A DNA stretch of 64,000 nucleotides from Pedobacter zeae (GTDB taxonomy: Bacteria > Bacteroidota > Bacteroidia > Sphingobacteriales > Sphingobacteriaceae). A model generated the notes under the pieces. That model was given only the letters and a program-made list of their open reading frames with translations, was not told the DNA's origin and ran no database searches. This document shows, one piece after another, positions 33,502 to 41,386 of this stretch. Position numbers and translations under genes: made by a program. The stretch spans positions 496,001 through 560,000 of the forward strand of contig NZ_JACIEF010000004.1 in the NCBI RefSeq assembly GCF_014196715.1, given 5' to 3'. Position 1 is the stretch's first letter. Each line of letters starts with the position of its first letter.

Positions 33502-34064
33502 TGGCTACACCTAGATTAAAAAGCAAATACAAAGAAGAAGTTGTAAATGCATTAAAAGAGAAATTTCAGTACAAAACTGTTATGCAGGTTCCTAAATTGG
33601 AGAAAATCTGTATCAATCAGGGGGTAGGTCGTTTTTCTGTTACGGATAAAAAAGTTATGGATACTACAATTGTTGAGTTGACTACCATTACTGGTCAGCA
33701 AGCAGTTGCAGCACAATCTAAAAAAGATATCTCTAACTTTAAGTTACGTAAAGGTATGCCAGTTGGTGTGCGCGTAACCCTACGCGACAACAACATGTAC
33801 GAGTTCCTTGATCGTTTGATCTCTGTAGCTTTACCACGTATCCGTGATTTCAAAGGTATTAGCGATAAAGGTTTCGATGGAAAAGGTAACTACACTTTAG
33901 GGGTTACTGAACAAATCATCTTTCCTGAGATTAATATAGATAAAATCAATAAAATTTTAGGGATGGATATAACTTTCGTAACTTCGGCAAAATCTGACGT
34001 AGAAGCGCTTGAGTTATTGAAACAATTCGGATTACCATTTAAAAATCAAAAAACAGCAGAATAA
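33501..34064 (+). CDS. rplE: 50S ribosomal protein uL5
   Basis: A 187-residue 5S rRNA-binding protein of the central protuberance. Motifs: KLEKICINQGVG, GQQAVAAQSKKDISNFKLRKGMPVG, and LPRIRDFKG with GNYTLGVTEQIIFPEI. Overlaps rplX and rpsN by one base on each side. Confidence 0.99.
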   Translation: MATPRLKSKYKEEVVNALKEKFQYKTVMQVPKLEKICINQGVGRFSVTDKKVMDTTIVELTTITGQQAVAAQSKKDISNFKLRKGMPVGVRVTLRDNNMYEFLDRLISVALPRIRDFKGISDKGFDGKGNYTLGVTEQIIFPEINIDKINKILGMDITFVTSAKSDVEALELLKQFGLPFKNQKTAE

Positions 34065-34333
34065 TGGCAAAAGAAGGTGTAAAAGCACGCGAAGTTAAGC
34101 GCCAAAAATTGGTAGCTAGATACGCTGAAAAACGTGCAGCATTAAAAGCTGCAGGAGATTACGAGGGCTTGGATAAATTACCAAAAAACTCTTCTCCGGT
34201 ACGTTTACACAACCGTTGTAAATTAACTGGTCGTCCTCGTGGATATATGCGTACCTTTGGTATTTCAAGGGTAACATTCCGCGAAATGGCACTAGACGGT
34301 AAAATACCGGGTGTTAAAAAAGCATCTTGGTAA
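34064..34333 (+). CDS. rpsN: 30S ribosomal protein uS14, zinc-free form
   Basis: An 89-residue uS14 of the long type. It has one cysteine (RCKLTGRPRGYMRTFGISR) and lacks the CX2C pairs of the short zinc form, so it does not depend on zinc. It is followed by the longest gap within the spc part (157 bp), holding a palindrome and a small hairpin. Confidence 0.98.
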   Translation: MAKEGVKAREVKRQKLVARYAEKRAALKAAGDYEGLDKLPKNSSPVRLHNRCKLTGRPRGYMRTFGISRVTFREMALDGKIPGVKKASW

Positions 34334-34358
34334 TATAAAATAGTATTAAAGTACTGTA

Positions 34359-34400
34359 GTATCAGGTATCAAGACTTAATTATGTCTCGATACTTGATAC
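34359..34400. repeat. Palindromic repeat family F (copy 2) between rpsN and rpsH
   Basis: A 17-bp arm 34359-34375 (GTATCAGGTATCAAGAC) pairs with 34384-34400 (GTCTCGATACTTGATAC) with one mismatch and one G-T pair; loop of 8 nt. Same type as 13646-13690. Confidence 0.75.
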
Positions 34401-34433
34401 TTATGTCTTTATACTAAAAAAAGAATTTTAACC

Positions 34434-34476
34434 GATAGCAGGTCCCACAGCTGGGTAGCAGAAGGAAACCACTATC
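34434..34476 (+). promoter_or_regulatory. Possible structured leader of rpsH
   Basis: GATAG (34434-34438) and CTATC (34472-34476) enclose a small hairpin CCCA-CAGC-TGGG (34444-34455). It ends 14 bp before the rpsH start. It could be a site for autogenous control by a spc-operon protein, but I cannot match it to a known family. Confidence 0.35.
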
Positions 34477-34490
34477 AAAAACAATAAATA

Positions 34491-34889
34491 ATGAATACAG
34501 ATCCAATAGCAGATTATTTAACAAGAGTAAGGAATGCCATTAAGGCCAACCACAGAGTTGTAGAAATTCCTGCATCAAACCTTAAAAAGGAAATTACTAA
34601 AGTACTTTTCGATAAAGGTTACATCGCGAATTATAAATTTGAGGATACTACTGTACAAGGCACCATCAAAATTGCTTTAAAGTATAATCCGATCACTAAA
34701 ATTCCTGCTATTCGTACGTTAGTGCGAGTAAGTAAACCAGGTTTGAGACAGTATGCAGGCGTTGAAAATATGCCAAGAGTATTAAACGGTTTAGGTATCG
34801 CAATCTTATCTACTTCTAAAGGTGTAATGACCGATAAAGAAGCAGCCAAATTAAACATTGGTGGTGAGGTATTGTGTCACGTTTATTAA
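34491..34889 (+). CDS. rpsH: 30S ribosomal protein uS8
   Basis: A 132-residue protein that binds 16S helix 21. It starts MNTDPIADYLTRVRNA and ends with the conserved STSKGVMTDKEAAKLNIGGEVLCHVY. In E. coli S8 is the translational repressor of the spc genes; here it follows a structured gap. Confidence 0.99.
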   Translation: MNTDPIADYLTRVRNAIKANHRVVEIPASNLKKEITKVLFDKGYIANYKFEDTTVQGTIKIALKYNPITKIPAIRTLVRVSKPGLRQYAGVENMPRVLNGLGIAILSTSKGVMTDKEAAKLNIGGEVLCHVY

Positions 34890-34908
34890 TATTTAGGAGA
34901 ACAACACA

Positions 34909-35466
34909 ATGTCAAGAATAGGAAAAGCCCCAATTACAATCCCTACAGGTGTAACCATTACAGTATCTAACGATAACGTGGTAACTGTAAAAGGCCCTAA
35001 AGGTGAATTATCACAAGCAGTTGATAAAGATATCACTGTAAGTCAGGAAGATGGAATTTTAACAGTTCAACGTCCATCAGATCAAAAGAAACACAAAGCA
35101 TTACACGGTTTATACCGCTCGTTGCTTAACAACATGGTTGTTGGTGTTACAGAAGGTTATACATTAACCCAAGAATTAGTTGGTGTTGGTTACCGTGCTA
35201 CAAACCAGGGTAACACACTGGATTTGGTTTTAGGTTATTCTCACCACTATGTATTCCAGTTACCAGCAGAGATTAAAGTAACTACGCAATCAGAAAAAGG
35301 TCAGACTCCTAAAATTATTTTAGAGAGTATCGACAAACAATTGATTGGCCAGGTAGCAGCGAAAATCCGTTCGTTACGTGCACCAGAACCATATAAAGGT
35401 AAAGGTATCAAGTTTGTAGGTGAAGTGTTAAGAAGAAAAGCAGGTAAATCAGCATCTAAAAAATAG
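34909..35466 (+). CDS. rplF: 50S ribosomal protein uL6
   Basis: A 185-residue two-domain protein near the factor-binding site. Features: MSRIGKAPITIPTGVTI, VTVKGPKGELSQ, and the C-terminal PEPYKGKGIKFVGEVLRRKAGKS. Confidence 0.99.
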   Translation: MSRIGKAPITIPTGVTITVSNDNVVTVKGPKGELSQAVDKDITVSQEDGILTVQRPSDQKKHKALHGLYRSLLNNMVVGVTEGYTLTQELVGVGYRATNQGNTLDLVLGYSHHYVFQLPAEIKVTTQSEKGQTPKIILESIDKQLIGQVAAKIRSLRAPEPYKGKGIKFVGEVLRRKAGKSASKK

Positions 35467-35471
35467 TAATC

Positions 35472-35825
35472 ATGGCAGGTAAAAAATTATCAAGAAGAGA
35501 TCGTATTAAAAAAGGGATCAGAAAAAGACTTACCGGTTCGGAAGAACGTCCAAGGTTATCTGTATATAGAAGCAATAAAGGGATTTATGCGCAGGTAATT
35601 AACGATGTAACCGGTACAACAATAGCATCAGCATCATCATTATCGAAAGATTTTACTGGTACTGGAAGCAAGAGCGATCAATCGGTTGCTGTAGGTAAAT
35701 TAGTTGCCGAAAAAGCAATCGCCGCAGGTGTTAAAGAAGTTGTTTTCGATAGAAACGGCTATTTATACCACGGTCGTGTGAAATCGTTGGCAGAGGGTGC
35801 CCGCGAAGCTGGTTTAGTATTTTAA
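35472..35825 (+). CDS. rplR: 50S ribosomal protein uL18
   Basis: A 117-residue 5S rRNA-binding protein. Basic N-terminus KLSRRDRIKKGIRKRLTGS followed by RPRLSVYRSNKGIYAQVIND and the end FDRNGYLYHGRVKSLAEGAREAGLVF. Confidence 0.99.
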   Translation: MAGKKLSRRDRIKKGIRKRLTGSEERPRLSVYRSNKGIYAQVINDVTGTTIASASSLSKDFTGTGSKSDQSVAVGKLVAEKAIAAGVKEVVFDRNGYLYHGRVKSLAEGAREAGLVF

Positions 35826-35842
35826 TCTGAAGAAAAAGTAAG

Positions 35843-36361
35843 ATGTCAACTATTAATATAAAAAGAGTAAAAACCACCGATATCGAATTAAAGGATCGTT
35901 TGGTTAGTATACAACGTGTTGCCAAAGTAACCAAAGGTGGCCGTACGTTCAGCTTCTCAGCAATTGTTGTTGTAGGTGATGAAAACGGTGTTGTTGGTTT
36001 CGGTTTAGGTAAAGCGAAAGAGGTAACTGAAGCAATTGCAAAAGGTGTGGATGATGCTAAAAAGAACTTGGTAAAAGTTCCAATTTTAAACGGTACTGTT
36101 CCTCATGAGCAAATCGGTAAATTCTCTGGCGGTTTTGTGTTGATCAAACCAGCTGCAGTAGGTACCGGTGTAATTGCTGGTGGTGCAATGCGTGCTGTAT
36201 TAGAGAGTGCCGGTGTACACAACGTATTGGCAAAATCTAAAGGATCATCTAACCCACACAACGTGGTAAAAGCAACTGTTGATGCATTAACTAAAATGCG
36301 CGATGCTTATACAGTAGCTCAAACCCGTGGTATTGATTTAAACAAAGTATTTAACGGATAA
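35843..36361 (+). CDS. rpsE: 30S ribosomal protein uS5
   Basis: A 172-residue accuracy (ram) protein. The N-terminal S5 domain is VQRVAKVTKGGRTFSF-like (here RLVSIQRVAKVTKGGRTFSF), then VVVGDENGVVGFGLGKAKEV; the C-terminal domain has LKPAAVGTGVIAGGAMRAVLESAGV-like sequence (IKPAAVGTGVIAGG). Confidence 0.99.
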   Translation: MSTINIKRVKTTDIELKDRLVSIQRVAKVTKGGRTFSFSAIVVVGDENGVVGFGLGKAKEVTEAIAKGVDDAKKNLVKVPILNGTVPHEQIGKFSGGFVLIKPAAVGTGVIAGGAMRAVLESAGVHNVLAKSKGSSNPHNVVKATVDALTKMRDAYTVAQTRGIDLNKVFNG

Positions 36362-36365
36362 TATT

Positions 36366-36545
36366 ATGGCTAAGATCAAAATAACACAAGTAAAAAGCGT
36401 TATCGACAGAAGCGAGCGCCAAAAAAGAACCGTTCAGGCTTTGGGTTTATCTAAATTGAACCAAAGTGTTGAGGTTGAAGCTACACCGCAAATTATCGGT
36501 ATGGTTCGCAAAGTGAACCACCTGGTAGCTATCGAAGCAATCTAA
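36366..36545 (+). CDS. rpmD: 50S ribosomal protein uL30
   Basis: A 59-residue protein (begins MAKIKITQVKSVIDRSERQK; later LGLSKLNQSVEVEATPQIIG and MVRKVNHLVAIEAI). It starts 4 bp after rpsE. Position and full family length make the call secure despite its small size. A hairpin follows in the gap before rplO. Confidence 0.97.
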   Translation: MAKIKITQVKSVIDRSERQKRTVQALGLSKLNQSVEVEATPQIIGMVRKVNHLVAIEAI

Positions 36546-36554
36546 AAAAAAGTG

Positions 36555-36588
36555 AAAGGTAATATGGGGTAAAACCCGTATTACCTTT
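36555..36588 (+). terminator. 14-bp hairpin in the rpmD-rplO gap (attenuator or processing site)
   Basis: AAAGGTAATATGGG (36555-36568) pairs with CCCGTATTACCTTT (36575-36588) with one G-T pair and a 6-nt loop. There is no long T-run after it, so full termination is doubtful. Confidence 0.5.
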
Positions 36589-36648
36589 ATATATGTTTAA
36601 TCGTTGTACCTGTTTAGTGAAAGCGAAGGGCAACACAAATTCAAAAAA

Positions 36649-37095
36649 ATGAATTTAAGTAATTTAAAACCTGCAAAAGGTTCTACAAAAAACAGCAAGA
36701 GAATTGGTCGTGGTACAGGTTCTGGTCGTGGCGGTACTTCAACCCGTGGTCACAAAGGTGCGGGTTCCCGTTCTGGTCACTCAACCAAAATCGGTTTCGA
36801 AGGTGGTCAAATGCCATTACAACGTCGTGTGCCTAAAGTTGGTTTCAAACCAATCAACCGTACTGAATATGTTGGTGTAAACTTAGATGTTCTACAGGCT
36901 TTAGCTGAAAAACACAACTTAACAGCTATCGATTTTGCTGCTTTACAAGCACACGGTTTAGCTTCTAAAAACGACTTAGTTAAAATTTTAGGTCGTGGTG
37001 AAGTTAAAGCAAAGCTAGAAGTTTCAGCACATGCGTTCTCTGCAACCGCACAAAAAGCTATTGAAGCTGCAGGTGGTTCTATTGTAAAATTGTAA
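36649..37095 (+). CDS. rplO: 50S ribosomal protein uL15
   Basis: A 148-residue protein. Glycine/arginine-rich N-terminus (MNLSNLKPAKGSTKNSKRIG, then GTGSGRGGTSTRGHKGAGSR), followed by FEGGQMPLQRRVPKVGF. The ATG at 36649 fits the family; the 15 upstream in-frame codons are rejected. Confidence 0.98.
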   Translation: MNLSNLKPAKGSTKNSKRIGRGTGSGRGGTSTRGHKGAGSRSGHSTKIGFEGGQMPLQRRVPKVGFKPINRTEYVGVNLDVLQALAEKHNLTAIDFAALQAHGLASKNDLVKILGRGEVKAKLEVSAHAFSATAQKAIEAAGGSIVKL

Positions 37096-37102
37096 TTATT
37101 AA

Positions 37103-38443
37103 ATGAAGAAGCTATTTACTACTTTAAGTAATATCTGGAAAATTCAGGAATTAAAAGAGCGTATATTGTTTACGCTCTTAATTCTTTTGGTATACCGTTT
37201 TGTATCTCACGTGGTTTTACCGGGTGTGGATCCAACTGCTTTAGGTAATAACGAAAAATCGGGACTTTTAGGCTTACTTGATATGTTTGCCGGAGGATCT
37301 TTCTCTCGTGTTTCTATCTTGGCATTGGGGGTAATGCCTTATATCTCTGCATCTATCGTGGTGCAACTATTGGGTATTGCTGTTCCTTCTTTTCAAAAAA
37401 TGCAGAAAGAAGGCGAAAGTGGTAGAAAGAAAATGAACCAGATTACCCGTTACCTAACGGTAGCGATCACAATCGTTCAATCTGTTGGTTACGTGAAAAC
37501 GCAAGTTCCTGCAGAAGCTATTTTATTGCCAAACACTTTATTTTTAGTACTATCTACATTTGTATTAACTGCAGGTACATTATTTGTAATGTGGTTAGGT
37601 GAAAAAATTACAGATAAAGGTATTGGTAACGGTACATCACTGATCATTATGGTGGGTATTATTGCGCGTTTACCAGTTGCAATTTCTCAGGAATTCAGTG
37701 CACGTGTAGGTTCTGCCAGTGAAGGTGGAGGCCCGGTTGCCCTGGTTTTAGAGATCGTTGCATTATTTGCTGTGGTTATGTTTACCATTTTAATTGTCCA
37801 AGGTGTACGTAAAGTGCCTGTACAATATGCTAAGAAAATTGTTGGTAACCGTCAATTTGGTGGTGTGCGCCAGTACATTCCTTTGAAAGTGAATGCTGCC
37901 GGTGTTATGCCGATCATTTTTGCCCAGGCATTGATGTTCATTCCGGGTGCCTTAATGCAGTTTGTTCCTTCTTTGCAGGGTTCATGGTTAATCCAGTTTA
38001 GCAACACCACTTCGTTGGCTTATAGCTTAACTTTCGCTATTTTAATTATTGCATTTACTTTCTTCTATACCGCCATTACAGTTAACCCAACTCAAATGAG
38101 CGATGATATGAAGAAAAACGGTGGTTTTATTCCAGGTATTAAACCTGGTTTTGCAACATCGACTTTTATTGATGATGTAATTTCCAAAATCACTTTCCCG
38201 GGTGCTGTATTCTTAGCGATCATTGCTATCCTTCCATCGTTAGCGGTTAAATTTGGTATTAAACAAGAATTTGCTCACTTCTTTGGTGGTACTTCTTTAT
38301 TGATTTTGGTTGGTGTGGTATTGGATACTTTACAACAGATCGAAAGTTATTTATTGATGCGTCACTATGATGGTTTGATGAAAACGGGCAGGGTTACCGG
38401 CAGAACAGGTGTTCCTGCTGCTAGTAGCAACGCAGCGTTGTAG
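37103..38443 (+). CDS. secY: Preprotein translocase subunit SecY
   Basis: A 446-residue channel protein with ten membrane segments. Family marks: LLGLLDMFAGGSFSRVSILALGVMPYISASIV, the plug region before it, GIGNGTSLIIMVGI, and the cytoplasmic loop GVRKVPVQYAKKIVG with the ribosome-contacting residues. It starts 7 bp after rplO. Confidence 0.99.
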   Translation: MKKLFTTLSNIWKIQELKERILFTLLILLVYRFVSHVVLPGVDPTALGNNEKSGLLGLLDMFAGGSFSRVSILALGVMPYISASIVVQLLGIAVPSFQKMQKEGESGRKKMNQITRYLTVAITIVQSVGYVKTQVPAEAILLPNTLFLVLSTFVLTAGTLFVMWLGEKITDKGIGNGTSLIIMVGIIARLPVAISQEFSARVGSASEGGGPVALVLEIVALFAVVMFTILIVQGVRKVPVQYAKKIVGNRQFGGVRQYIPLKVNAAGVMPIIFAQALMFIPGALMQFVPSLQGSWLIQFSNTTSLAYSLTFAILIIAFTFFYTAITVNPTQMSDDMKKNGGFIPGIKPGFATSTFIDDVISKITFPGAVFLAIIAILPSLAVKFGIKQEFAHFFGGTSLLILVGVVLDTLQQIESYLLMRHYDGLMKTGRVTGRTGVPAASSNAAL

Positions 38444-38451
38444 TGTAAAGA

Positions 38452-39243
38452 ATGTCTAAAATCTATTACAAATCTCTTGAAGAGATCGAGTTAATAAGAG
38501 AAAGTTCCATGCTTGTTTCTAAGACTTTGGCTGAAGTGGCCAAAGTAATAAAGGCAGGCATGACTACTATTCAGTTAGATAAACTGGCTTACGAGTTTAT
38601 TAATGACAATGGAGCGATCCCGGCATTTTTAAACTACAATGGTTTCCCTTATTCTTTATGTATTTCGCCCAATGAGCAGGTTGTTCATGGTTTTCCAAGC
38701 GATTATGTAATTAAAGAAGGCGATCTGATTTCGGTCGATTGTGGTGTAATCAAAAATAACTATTTTGGCGATTCGGCTTATACTTTCTCGATAGGGGAAG
38801 TAGATGCCGAAAAACAAAAATTGGTAGAGGTTACTAAACATTGCCTGGAGTTAGGAATAGAGAAAGCAGTGGCGGGTATGCGTATCGGCGACGTTGGTTT
38901 CGCTGTTCAGCACTATGCAGAAAGCAATGGATTTGGAGTAGTAAGAGAGCTTGTTGGACATGGTGTTGGCGTTAAGCTTCACGAAAAACCTGAAGTTCCG
39001 AATTATGGAAAGCGTGGTGCGGGACCAAAACTTGAAGAAGGAATGGTAATTGCGATAGAACCCATGATTAACGCGGGTGTTGCCGGTGTTAAATTTCATA
39101 AAGACGGATGGACAGTAACGAGTAAAGACAATAAGCCATCAGCACATTTTGAACACACAGTGGCCATAAAAAAGGGCAAGGCAGAAGTTTTATCAACGTT
39201 TTCTATTATAGAAGAAGTTTTACAAAAAAAAATAAATAATTAA
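38452..39243 (+). CDS. map: Methionine aminopeptidase, type I
   Basis: A 263-residue enzyme that removes initiator methionine from new proteins. All metal ligands are visible: SVDCGV and FGDSAYTF (two aspartates), GHGVGVKLHEKP (histidine), AIEPM and FEHTVAI (two glutamates). adk, which often lies between secY and map, is absent. infA follows with its own promoter. Confidence 0.99.
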   Translation: MSKIYYKSLEEIELIRESSMLVSKTLAEVAKVIKAGMTTIQLDKLAYEFINDNGAIPAFLNYNGFPYSLCISPNEQVVHGFPSDYVIKEGDLISVDCGVIKNNYFGDSAYTFSIGEVDAEKQKLVEVTKHCLELGIEKAVAGMRIGDVGFAVQHYAESNGFGVVRELVGHGVGVKLHEKPEVPNYGKRGAGPKLEEGMVIAIEPMINAGVAGVKFHKDGWTVTSKDNKPSAHFEHTVAIKKGKAEVLSTFSIIEEVLQKKINN

Positions 39244-39254
39244 AATTTTTTATT

Positions 39255-39262
39255 TAACTTTG
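39255..39262 (+). promoter_or_regulatory. Internal promoter (-7 box TAACTTTG) upstream of infA
   Basis: TAACTTTG, followed by CAACCC, lies 12 bp after the map stop and 44 bp before infA. No good -33 TTG is present. It can give the infA-rpmJ-rpsM-rpsK-rpsD-rpoA-rplQ part separate expression. Confidence 0.65.
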
Positions 39263-39306
39263 CAACCCTGTTTGGAAGCAGCTAATTAAGTAACAATCAA
39301 TAAAAT

Positions 39307-39525
39307 ATGGCTAAACAAGCCTCAATTGAACAAGACGGAGTAATAAGAGAAGCATTATCCAATGCGATGTTCAGGGTTGAACTCGAAAATGGACATGAAA
39401 TTATTGCGCACATTTCAGGAAAGATGAGGATGCACTACATCAAAATTCTTCCTGGTGATAAAGTTAAATTGGAAATGTCTCCTTATGATTTAACAAAAGG
39501 ACGCATTACTTATAGATACAGATAA
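39307..39525 (+). CDS. infA: Translation initiation factor IF-1
   Basis: A 72-residue OB-fold factor: AKQASIEQDGVIREALSNAMF, HEIIAHISGKMRMHYIKILPGD, and the end GRITYRYR. Standard length. The stop lies one base before rpmJ. Confidence 0.99.
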   Translation: MAKQASIEQDGVIREALSNAMFRVELENGHEIIAHISGKMRMHYIKILPGDKVKLEMSPYDLTKGRITYRYR

Positions 39526-39526
39526 A

Positions 39527-39643
39527 ATGAAAGTTAGATCATCAATTAAAAAACGTAGCGCTGATTGTAAGATTATTCGCCGTAAAGGTAAACTTTACGT
39601 AATCAACAAGAAAAATCCTAAATACAAGCAACGTCAGGGGTAA
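39527..39643 (+). CDS. rpmJ: 50S ribosomal protein bL36, zinc-free form
   Basis: A 38-residue protein (MKVRSSIKKRSADCKIIRRK, then GKLYVINKKNPKYKQRQG). The classical zinc site of three cysteines and one histidine is reduced to a single cysteine at 14; the other positions are S/R, N and Y. It is the C-minus paralogue type, though it lies in the main operon. Too short for many gene finders. Confidence 0.97.
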   Translation: MKVRSSIKKRSADCKIIRRKGKLYVINKKNPKYKQRQG

Positions 39644-39712
39644 TTAAGAATATTGTAATCAACCGTACAACGGTGGCCCGCCGTTCGGAATTACTTAAAA
39701 GCATCAATAAAT

Positions 39713-40090
39713 ATGGCAAGGATTTCAGGTATTGATTTACCAAGAAACAAAAGAGGAGAGATCGGTTTAACCTATATCTACGGAATTGGCAGAACAACTG
39801 CACAACGTATTTTAACAACTGCAGGTATCGATCTTAACAAAAAAGTGCAGGACTGGTCTGATGATGAGTTATCAGCAATCCGTACAATGATCAACGATGA
39901 GATTAAAGTAGAAGGTGCTTTACGCTCAGAAGTTCAGTTAAACATCAAACGTTTAATGGATATTGGTTGTTACCGTGGTTTACGTCACAGAAAAGGTTTA
40001 CCTTCTCGTGGTCAGCGTACTAAAAATAACTCACGTACTCGTAAGGGTAAGAGAAAAACAGTTGCTAACAAGAAAAAAGCTACTAAGTAA
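39713..40090 (+). CDS. rpsM: 30S ribosomal protein uS13
   Basis: A 125-residue head protein contacting the P-site tRNA and 50S. ARISGIDLPRNKRGEIGLTYIYGIG, YRGLRHRKGLPSRGQRTKNNSRTRKG and a basic tail are typical. The gap of 151 bp to rpsK holds a repeat. Confidence 0.99.
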   Translation: MARISGIDLPRNKRGEIGLTYIYGIGRTTAQRILTTAGIDLNKKVQDWSDDELSAIRTMINDEIKVEGALRSEVQLNIKRLMDIGCYRGLRHRKGLPSRGQRTKNNSRTRKGKRKTVANKKKATK

Positions 40091-40109
40091 TAGATAGATA
40101 GGAGATGTG

Positions 40110-40231
40110 AGATTTTAGATGTGAGAACCATGTCTTTAAAATCTGCTCAAATCTGGAATAAAAGAGAAAATTAGGATACTGAGTATCGGGGTAGAGAAAG
40201 TTTCATATCTCAAGTCTCATATCTAAAATCT
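40110..40231. repeat. Imperfect inverted repeat (family H) between rpsM and rpsK
   Basis: AGATTTTAGATGTGAGA (40110-40126) and TCTCATATCTAAAATCT (40215-40231) are inverted with 16 of 17 matches and enclose 88 bp. The element looks like an inserted miniature repeat inside the operon; it contains no reading frame. Confidence 0.7.
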
Positions 40232-40241
40232 AAAAGATAAA

Positions 40242-40631
40242 ATGGCTAAAAGTAAAAAAGTAACAAAAAAACGTATCGTTGTAATTGAGCCTGTTGGTCA
40301 GGCCCATATCAATGCTACCTTCAACAACATCATCGTTACCTTAACAAACAACAACGGACAGACTATTTCATGGTCTTCTGCTGGTAAAATGGGCTTTAAA
40401 GGTTCTAAAAAGAACACCCCTTATGCAGCTGGTCAAGCGGCTTCAGATTGCGGTAAAGTTGCGTTTGACTTGGGATTACGTAAAGTTGAAGTATTTGTAA
40501 AAGGTCCGGGATCAGGTCGTGAATCTGCAATCAGAACTTTACAGGTAGCAGGTCTTGAAGTAACGTCTATTAAAGATATTACTCCACTTCCTCACAACGG
40601 ATGTCGTCCTCCTAAAAAGAGAAGAGTTTAA
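40242..40631 (+). CDS. rpsK: 30S ribosomal protein uS11
   Basis: A 129-residue platform protein; GQAHINATFNNIIVTLTNNNG, KKNTPYAAGQAASDCGKVA and the end TPLPHNGCRPPKKRRV match the family. Confidence 0.99.
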   Translation: MAKSKKVTKKRIVVIEPVGQAHINATFNNIIVTLTNNNGQTISWSSAGKMGFKGSKKNTPYAAGQAASDCGKVAFDLGLRKVEVFVKGPGSGRESAIRTLQVAGLEVTSIKDITPLPHNGCRPPKKRRV

Positions 40632-40692
40632 TTAATTTTAAAGCTAAGAATCTCCAGCTACAGGTTGGATGATACTTTAAAAACAAAGAAAA

Positions 40693-41301
40693 ATGGCAAG
40701 ATATACAGGCCCAAAATCAAAAATCGCACGTAAATTCAGAGAACCAATTTTCGGTCCTGATAAAGTGTTAGACAGAAAAAATTATCCTCCTGGACAACAT
40801 GGTGTGTCAAAAAGAAGAGGAAAACAATCTGAGTATGCAATCCAGTTAATGGAGAAACAAAAAGTAAAATATACTTATGGTGTATTAGAAAAGCAATTCA
40901 GTAACTTGTTTAAAAAAGCATCTTCTCGTGCTGGTATTACCGGTGATAACTTACTTCAGTTATTAGAAGCACGTTTAGATAACACAGTATACCGTTTAGG
41001 TATTGCAACAACCCGTTCTGGTGCACGCCAGTTAGTTAGCCATAAACACGTAACCGTGAATGGTGAAGTTGTAAATATTCCTTCGTATCAGTTAAAAGCT
41101 GGTGATGTGGTTGCTGTTCGTGAAAAATCTAAATCTTTAGAATCAATTACTAACTCGGTTGCTGGCAGAACAATTAACAAGTTCGGATGGTTAGAGTGGA
41201 ACGCCAGTGAATTAACTGGTAAATTCTTAACTTACCCTCAACGCGATGAGATTCCTGAAAACATCAAGGAAAACTTAATTATCGAGTTATACTCAAAGTA
41301 A
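40693..41301 (+). CDS. rpsD: 30S ribosomal protein uS4
   Basis: A 202-residue assembly initiator. ARYTGPKSKIARKFREPIFG, RRGKQSEYAIQLMEKQKVKYTYG and an S4 RNA-binding domain (LLEARLDNTVYRLGIATTRSGARQLVSHKHVTVNG) are present. No zinc cysteines occur near the N-terminus. A terminator-like hairpin follows before rpoA. Confidence 0.99.
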   Translation: MARYTGPKSKIARKFREPIFGPDKVLDRKNYPPGQHGVSKRRGKQSEYAIQLMEKQKVKYTYGVLEKQFSNLFKKASSRAGITGDNLLQLLEARLDNTVYRLGIATTRSGARQLVSHKHVTVNGEVVNIPSYQLKAGDVVAVREKSKSLESITNSVAGRTINKFGWLEWNASELTGKFLTYPQRDEIPENIKENLIIELYSK

Positions 41302-41310
41302 TAAATAAGC

Positions 41311-41346
41311 AAGTTAATTACCTCAAAAGGGTAATTAACTTTTTTC
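41311..41346 (+). terminator. Terminator/attenuator between rpsD and rpoA
   Basis: AAGTTAATTACC (41311-41322) and GGTAATTAACTT (41330-41341) form a perfect 12-bp stem with a 7-nt loop, then a T-run. It lies inside the operon and should lower transcription into rpoA-rplQ. No separate promoter with TAnnTTTG was seen downstream. Confidence 0.85.
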
Positions 41347-41386
41347 TTGTTACTATATATTCAATAACGAATTTAAAAAAATATAA

